From NCBI GenBank assembly GCA_004151065.3, contig NWUY0300105470.1:9692-23184 (forward strand): a stretch of 13,493 nucleotides of DNA, in the 5' to 3' direction. Positions within the stretch are counted from its first letter, which is position 1. The number at the start of each line of letters is the position of its first letter. The notes beneath the pieces are model-generated. The model made no database searches, was not told where the DNA came from, and was given only the letters and a program-made list of their open reading frames with translations. Source of the stretch: Larix sibirica. Its lineage: Eukaryota; Streptophyta; Pinopsida; Pinales; Pinaceae. A program made the translations under genes and the position numbers. Below are positions 9,291 to 13,493 of the stretch, in pieces.

Positions 9291-9640
9291 TTAGGTTTGT
9301 CGGTTCATTTTTCGTTGGTACAAGGGTTGGGTACTCTTATGATATTTTTTCAAAAAAATTGATATCACAGTTATTACGAAACATTTATGTGTTAGTCGTC
9401 GAGGGATAATTTCTACCATCCAACATTCTCTTGCATGCTTTTCATAATTTTCAATTTTCCAATCGTATAATTCTGAGTTCGAATTCTTCGCAACGGACAT
9501 AGGAGAGCCCAAGTGAATTTCTCCAAATTCATTTGGTTCTATTGAATTTCCATTGTCTTACATGGCTTGGTATAATTGACTTATATCTCTTTTGATAACA
9601 TCTGGTTCTACCCATGGTTTCCCTTGAGATGGATTAATAG
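9290..9640 (-). pseudogene. pol: Spacer between protease and the capsid-like domain
   Basis: After a frameshift near 9645 the minus strand reads KKVIVPINPSQGKPWVEP and DVIKRDISQLYQAM, conserved-looking spacer protein. It continues as NSIEPNEFGEIHLGSPMS and an acidic, charged stretch (ELYDWKIENYEKHARECW) in the open piece 9512-9291. The last 100 bases have changed frame and read poorly. No enzyme motif is seen. It is most likely still part of the Pol polyprotein. Confidence 0.6.
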
Positions 9641-10148
9641 GTACTATGACCTTTTTCCTTCACCTTTCATCTTTATTCTATCTTTTTCTAAAGATATGGA
9701 AGCTTTCATTTTCCAACCCCAAGGGCGACTGGATAATGCTAGGAAATATTTGGATCCTTCTCTTAGGTTTTTTATTTCAAAATCAATATGAGTGATAATA
9801 CCCATGATTGTAGCATTAACATTTTTCTAAACACCAATGGGTTCAATCAACCCTTCATTAGCAAGTTTGAGATAGATTCCCAAATCGACTATCCAGTTTC
9901 GATTGAGGCTTTCCCATGTATACCTCATCATTATGTTGTCCTGTGACCCGAAGTCGATGATGACTTGTAAGATGCAGAATCCTTCGACTTCAAGGTCAAC
10001 GAGACGGTCGATGTTGATTTTGTATTTTTTATTTAAACTGCGGAGATTTTTTTGCACTCTTTTCATTTCCTGAGTTGTTTCTGATAATATACATTAAGTC
10101 AATTAGACGTGCAACAAATTCTTCTTTCATTAAAAGTTTCAAAAAATC
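9640..10148 (-). pseudogene. pol: Retropepsin-type aspartic protease, broken
   Basis: The protease would cut the Gag-Pol polyprotein inside the particle. The approach reads FLKLLMKEEFVARLIDLM in the Gag frame, then a frame change near a run of seven A at about 10045-10051 leads to RSLNKKYKINIDRLVDLEVEGF. The active-site region reads IIDFGSQDNIM: the Asp codon (9955-9953) is kept, but the Ser/Thr of DSG/DTG is Phe (9952-9950). Then come TWESLNRN and LKLANEGLIEPIGV, typical of the plant gypsy protease C-terminus. After a stop the same frame reads IMGIITHIDFEIKNLREGSK and SRPWGWKMKASISLEKDRIK, the usual trailing spacer. Inactive on sequence grounds. Confidence 0.82.
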
Positions 10149-10169
10149 ATTAAGTGTTTTATTTCTGTA

Positions 10170-11831
10170 TTATGCATTATTTTCTTTAGAAGAAATTTCC
10201 TCAAATACTTTTGTAGCATTGTTAAAGATTTCTTTTTGCTTTGTCGGTTTGGGATAGTTATCTTCTTTTCTTTGTATTGTTGTGACATGGGGGTTATCCC
10301 CTCCAATATTCATGCCTTTCCTGGTAATTATTTGAAAACTTTTAGTATTCAATGATTCATGTTTAGGAACACTAGATGAGAGATTAACAATCTTTATATT
10401 CGTAAGTGATTCCAACATGATGGGACATTCTTCTAAATTGTGCTCTCCCACTACAGATTTTGTACAAAATTTGAGATCGGTTATGTTCTTCCATGAACAG
10501 TCGGGTCTCAAGTGTTCTTCACTGTACCAGACGGATAAACATGAATTTCCTCGGCCTGCTGGGTGGTTCCATTGATTATTATATCTTCCATGACCATTGT
10601 ATATGTCTTGTCCGTTGTTTCCATTGTTGCATTGACTGTCGTTGCGAAAGTATCGACCATTCTGGTCGATAGTCTATGTATGGTACACTATATGATGATT
10701 AGCCTTGGTATTTAAATTCTTGATGCATTCTGCAGTTTTATGTTGTGTTTTTTGGCATATGCCTCACCATTTTGGTTTTACATTGTCAGCATTATACAAG
10801 AAGTATTTTGTCAAGTGGGGTTAGAACCTTTCGCAAATGTCACAAAAGTAACTTGTTTGCGTTGTGTGGAATTTATCTGGTCTTCTCTCTTATGGAAATT
10901 TCCTGGGATCATCATGAAATTTTCTCCTTTATTATTGATATATGTTCCTATCATCATGGTATCTTTTCTAATCATTGTAAGTGCAGTTATCTCTTGTATG
11001 GCCTTCTGATGGGCACATGGTACACCATAAGTTGTTTTGTCTCATTGTGAGGTGTTGAAGTGATATTTTTATTGTTTCTATCTTTTCTTCCAGTTGTTTG
11101 TCAACAGCTCCTGTCAAGTAGTCTGCATTCGATTTGACCCTTAAATATTTCTTTAGGACATCGTCATATGTCATGTACTCATGCAATAGTAATGGCATAT
11201 TGGTTCATGGTTATAGACCTGCAACAAAAAATTGGATCACAACAACTTGGTCCATTTTGGATGGTATCTGACTAAGGATATATTTAAATCTTATATCATA
11301 CTCTCTTATTGTTTTTCCTATTCTTTGATTGATTCCTTTCAATTTGTTCCCTACTAGATGCTTGGCTTCATCTACTTCGAAAAAATCTAAGAAATTATAT
11401 TGTATTTGTTGTTTCGACTTGGGACCTTCTTCCATGAGGTTCATGTACTAGGTAAGTGCTATATTTGGGATACCACCTGCAAATTGTGCAATTTTTTGGT
11501 TCTCATCATCGATGAGGTTAGAATTCTAGAGGGCTTCAGATACAAACCAATTTTTCTTGGAGTCCCCATCCCCTTAAAAAATAGGATTATTTACTGGAAT
11601 CCTATAAGCCATGTTAACAGAACTGTAGTTTTTAATAGTTACTAGGGAAGAAGGACTGACTGACTGAATTATTATTTCATGTTCATTACTAACTTCTTAA
11701 TGATGCAAGTTGTACCACAATAGATGTACTTCTTCGACATAATATTCTTCACTAGGTCAAGTCTCTAATGGTAGGGTTTCTTCAATCAGTAATGTTGATG
11801 GCAGGGGGGTACCTCCATATGATCTGAACAT
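10170..11831 (-). pseudogene. gag: Gag polyprotein (capsid and nucleocapsid), broken by stops
   Basis: Gag forms the virus-like particle and packages the RNA. The frame from ATG at 11831 (MFRSYGGTPLPS) runs to about 10170 without a shift, interrupted only by stop codons; an internal ATG is at 11612. The capsid region shows F-x-GDGD, W-FVSEAL and Q-IAQFAGG, a stop where ALTWY is usual, then the retrotransposon Gag core with EYDIRFKYILSQIP and IQFFVAGL (11444-11213). A coiled, charged part (DKQLEEKIETIK) precedes a perfect CCHC knuckle (CTMCPSEGHTRDNC). Three damaged knuckles follow. The tail reads ITRKGMNIGGDN, the linker leading to protease. The stops replace expected Trp codons at several places (SEAL-stop-NS, ALT-stop-YM), indicating decay after insertion. 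Confidence 0.88.
10425..11024 (-). other. Gag zinc-knuckle region: one intact, three decayed
   Basis: Knuckle 1 (11024-10983) is a canonical CX2CX4HX4C. Knuckle 2 (from 10844) starts CDIC, but the His spacing is off and the last Cys reads Phe. Knuckle 3 (10766-10725) reads stop-GICQKTQHKTAEC: the first Cys codon is TGA, the other three ligands are kept. Knuckle 4 (10466-10425) reads CTKSVVGEHNLEEC, with the second Cys changed to Ser. All four lie in one frame. Such knuckles bind the element's RNA in the nucleocapsid. Confidence 0.75.
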
Positions 11832-11971
11832 AATAAATTGAAGGAGTTTCTTCTAAATTCGGGTGTGAAGCTAATACAGTTACCATGCGATGGTCACTGA
11901 ATCATCAGTCTATCCTTAATTCGTCCACATCAGTCTAGTCAACTCCATATGCTACTATCACCTGGATGTAG

Positions 11972-13048
11972 TCACATGTCATGCTTGACGATTTGTCTAA
12001 TAGTCGACCCACTCGTCATGATCATTGGTACAGACTCGACAGGATTCAATGCATCCATAATGGAAATATGAAATGACTATGGAGTCATCAACATCACGTG
12101 CAAGCGTTCTACCGTCGTTGGAACCTTACCTTCTCTCTCATCTAGTTGACATTCCTTTGACTCAAGCAAGACTTTTGGCTGCTCGACCATCTCAACCAGT
12201 TTCTTTATACTTCTTTTCTCATTTAGTGGACTTGCAATATCTCTCAACTGCTCTCGTCGCTTGTACCTCTTTTTGTTTCCATTTTCTGAATATCTGTTAT
12301 TTGTTTATGAGTGGCTAGGCACTTATTTTGTCGGAGCGGAATTGAATTTTTGCAAGGCTTCATTCTTGTCTTTTTCTATCGACTAGAATCATTCTTCTAT
12401 TTAGAACACATGGTCAGTGACCCCCCATTTCCAACCCAACTCATACTGTTCAACAGAAGTGGGCTCATCAATGGATTTCATTTACTCATAAAGTATTGCC
12501 TCGTTTTCTTTGACAAAACGCTCCCACTCTTTTTTCTTTTGCTCCAAGTTTGATGAGGCAGGCATGTCCAATGGAGGTTGTGGCTCGACTATGTTCCCGG
12601 ATCCATTTTCAATTAAAAATTTATATAACAAGCTCAGTATTGAATAGAAAAATCCTTCGTGAATTTTAGTATAAAATCTGTGTTGAACTTGGTTGACCGA
12701 AGTTCTTTCTTCCATGGTTTGTTCCTTATAGAAGTATTTACATATATTTTCAAGCCACTTGTACATATTTGTTCTTCCTCCATTGTAGATCTTGTGCATT
12801 AGAAATATTTTATTCTTGGTGTCCAACTTTCTCATTAACTGCGTTCAAGAATTTCTTTAACTCATGTGGAACAAATTCTATAAATCGTTCATGGGACTCA
12901 ATGAAGAATTGTTCTCGGGCTTGTGCAAGTGTCAACTTGTCTGTGCAAGTGTTAACTTGTTTCTTCTAGCATAATTCTGGATATAATTCACTATTTTTCG
13001 ATTCCACCATTCTTTGATTTCTTCCTCTATTGTGATCTATGCAAACAT
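11972..13048 (-). pseudogene. ORF1: extra ORF before gag, unknown function, broken
   Basis: I do not recognise this protein. A Met codon at 13048 lies just inside the PBS. The frame reads an acidic, Trp-rich start (IEEEIKEWWNRK), then KLTLAQAREQFFIESHERF after a frameshift caused by a 20-base tandem duplication. A second shift near 12835 leads into an open stretch of 117 codons (12835-12482) with EKKKEWERFVKENEAILYE-like charged helices. The same frame continues past several stops to about 11972 through a basic and charged region (KKRYKRREQ, VEMVEQPK). No zinc finger, protease or other known motif is visible. Plant gypsy elements of the Ogre/Tat group also carry an ORF before gag; whether this one is related is not known. 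The end is uncertain and may approach the gag start at 11831. Confidence 0.6.
12922..12961 (-). repeat. 20-bp tandem duplication inside ORF1
   Basis: On the plus strand TGTGCAAGTGTCAACTTGTC is followed at once by the same 20 bases with two changes. Since 20 is not a multiple of 3, it breaks the ORF1 frame: both units encode KLTLAQ-like residues, and the protein reads on only if one unit is removed. Confidence 0.85.
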
Positions 13049-13074
13049 GATAATCTCATTATCACTATTTTAGT

Positions 13075-13092
13075 ACTACCACAACGGAACCA
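13075..13092 (-). other. Primer binding site (PBS)
   Basis: One base after the 5' LTR the minus strand reads TGGTTCCGTTGTGGTAGT. A TGG start at this position is the hallmark of a PBS pairing with the CCA end of a tRNA. It resembles the plant tRNA-Asp type PBS, TGGCGCCGTTGCC, with changes at positions 4, 5 and 12-13, mostly of the C-to-T kind. The tRNA assignment is an inference; the position is clear. ORF1 begins only 26 bases further on. Confidence 0.75.
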
Positions 13093-13096
13093 ATGT

Positions 13097-13115
13097 TGTA
13101 ATCTATGGGATTACA
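13097..13115. repeat. Short hairpin at the U5 end of the 5' LTR
   Basis: TGTAATC (13097-13103) and GATTACA (13109-13115) are perfect inverted repeats around a 5-base loop. They sit just inside the LTR terminus next to the PBS, where integrase and reverse transcriptase act. The matching part of the 3' LTR is outside the window. Confidence 0.6.
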
Positions 13116-13276
13116 TTAGGTTACCAGTAGCATAGAAATGCATATAATAAATAAGATGATACAAACACATATAGAGATACGAGAAAGAAACAAGTAATGG
13201 TGGTACAAGAAACTTGTTTTGTTTTATTATAAGTCCATCAAAGACATAAGTGTCCATTTTCTTCATCTCACCAATC

Positions 13277-13284
13277 TATTTATA
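13277..13284 (-). promoter_or_regulatory. TATA box of the 5' LTR
   Basis: TATAAATA on the minus strand, about 127 bases into the LTR and conserved at the same place in the other LTR. This is the expected position of the RNA polymerase II promoter at the end of U3. It would drive the genomic RNA of the element. Confidence 0.65.
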
Positions 13285-13294
13285 CATATCACAA

Positions 13295-13397
13295 GGTAGT
13301 TAGACAGTTGTAATTGTTCAAACAATTGGATAACTACCTGATAGACTGGACCGACCCGACTATGGTCTATCGGGAGGACCGAGTTGGACATCCAACT
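13295..13397. repeat. Hairpin cluster in U3 of the 5' LTR
   Basis: Four perfect inverted repeats are packed into about 100 bases: GGTAGTTA (13295-13302) with TAACTACC (13331-13338), enclosing AATTGTT-CA-AACAATT (13312-13327); GATAGAC (13340-13346) with GTCTATC (13365-13371); and AGTTGGA-CA-TCCAACT (13382-13397). They lie at the start of U3, upstream of the TATA box on the minus strand. Cruciforms or repressor/activator sites are possible roles. No function is shown. Confidence 0.7.
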
Positions 13398-13411
13398 AGG
13401 CTCCTCCAACA

Positions 13412-13493
13412 CACTCCAAGGTTATATTATTTATTATTAATTCTTTTTTCGTAAATTACAAAGCCCATATTGAATTAAGCCACAGATTTGGAA
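13412..13493. other. Host flank to the right of the element
   Basis: 82 bases of AT-rich sequence after the LTR end, starting CACTC. No gene or repeat is recognised. If the element made a 5-base target duplication, CACTC would be the right copy; the left copy is outside the window. Confidence 0.6.

Larger units (their letters stand above)
1..13411 (-). mobile_element. Near-complete, decayed Ty3/gypsy-type LTR retrotransposon
   Basis: Two related LTRs lie in direct orientation at the ends. A primer binding site is next to the right LTR and a G-rich polypurine tract next to the left LTR, which fixes transcription as right to left. Between them the minus strand encodes, in order, ORF1, Gag with zinc knuckles, protease, a capsid-like domain, RT, RNase H, integrase and a long ORF3. 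Integrase after RNase H is the Ty3/gypsy order, not the copia order. The copy extends about 48 bases beyond base 1, judged from the right LTR. Every coding region carries stops or frameshifts, so this copy is a dead relic. It dominates the window, and no host gene is seen inside it. Confidence 0.93.
13094..13411 (-). repeat. 5' LTR (complete, about 318 bp)
   Basis: On the minus strand it starts TGTTGGAGGAG and ends ATTACAACA, giving the TG...CA ends and a 5-base terminal inverted repeat TGTTG/CAACA. It matches bases 1-271 over most of its length. On the minus strand a TATAAATA box (13284-13277) is followed by AATAAA (13228-13223), consistent with a U3-R-U5 layout with transcription starting near 13250. 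The U3 part is crowded with inverted repeats (13295-13397), and another hairpin lies at the U5 end. The first base inside the element next to it begins the primer binding site after a single spacer base. Confidence 0.93.

Noticed and set aside
10740-11050. Two overlapping plus-strand ORFs with hydrophobic, membrane-like residues
   Set aside because: They lie opposite the Gag zinc-knuckle region, where the minus strand has clear CCHC motifs; the hydrophobicity comes from the complement of Lys/Asn-rich codons.
13412-13416. Target-site duplication CACTC
   Set aside because: The other side of the element is outside the window, so no duplication can be shown.
1-13493. CRISPR arrays, tRNA or rRNA genes, bacterial operons
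   Set aside because: No regularly spaced repeats, no tRNA-like or rRNA-like segments and no ribosome-binding-site-led genes were seen.

Overview
The window is almost entirely one large, decayed LTR retrotransposon of the Ty3/gypsy (Metaviridae) type, read on the minus strand. It is AT-rich, has no bacterial-style genes, and its pol order is protease, reverse transcriptase, RNase H, integrase. This points to intergenic repeat DNA of a plant nuclear genome, probably a large one such as a gymnosperm or fern; that last guess is weak. No host gene is recognised. About 82 bases of host DNA follow the element at the right end. The left end of the window cuts the 3' LTR, so the target-site duplication cannot be tested.

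Layout in the element's own direction (right to left): 5' LTR (13411-13094, TGTTG...CAACA ends), primer binding site (13092-13075), an extra ORF1 (13048 to about 11972), gag (11831 to about 10170) with one intact and three damaged zinc knuckles, protease and spacer (about 10148-9290), a second capsid-like Gag domain (about 9290-8782), the pre-RT spacer and RT N-terminus (8781-8054), about 1.33 kb of unrelated AT-rich DNA inside RT (8053-6720), the RT core (6719-6240), RNase H and tether (6239-5600), integrase (5600-4345), a 0.67 kb gap, a very long third ORF (3672-372), a polypurine tract (284-272) and the 3' LTR (271 to beyond base 1). The whole element would be about 13.4-13.5 kb, far longer than a minimal gypsy element.

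No reading frame is intact. Even so, long stretches stay in one frame and are broken only by single stop codons. Many of these sit where Trp, Arg or Gln would be expected, and the active-site Asp codons of RT and integrase read Asn or Glu. This fits C-to-T decay of a methylated, silenced copy. The element cannot be autonomous.

The most unusual points are: the capsid-like domain between protease and RT; two additional ORFs, one before gag and one after pol; a cluster of hairpins in the LTRs whose arms differ between the two LTRs yet remain paired; and the foreign DNA splitting RT. All family assignments were made by reading the translations by eye; no database search was run.
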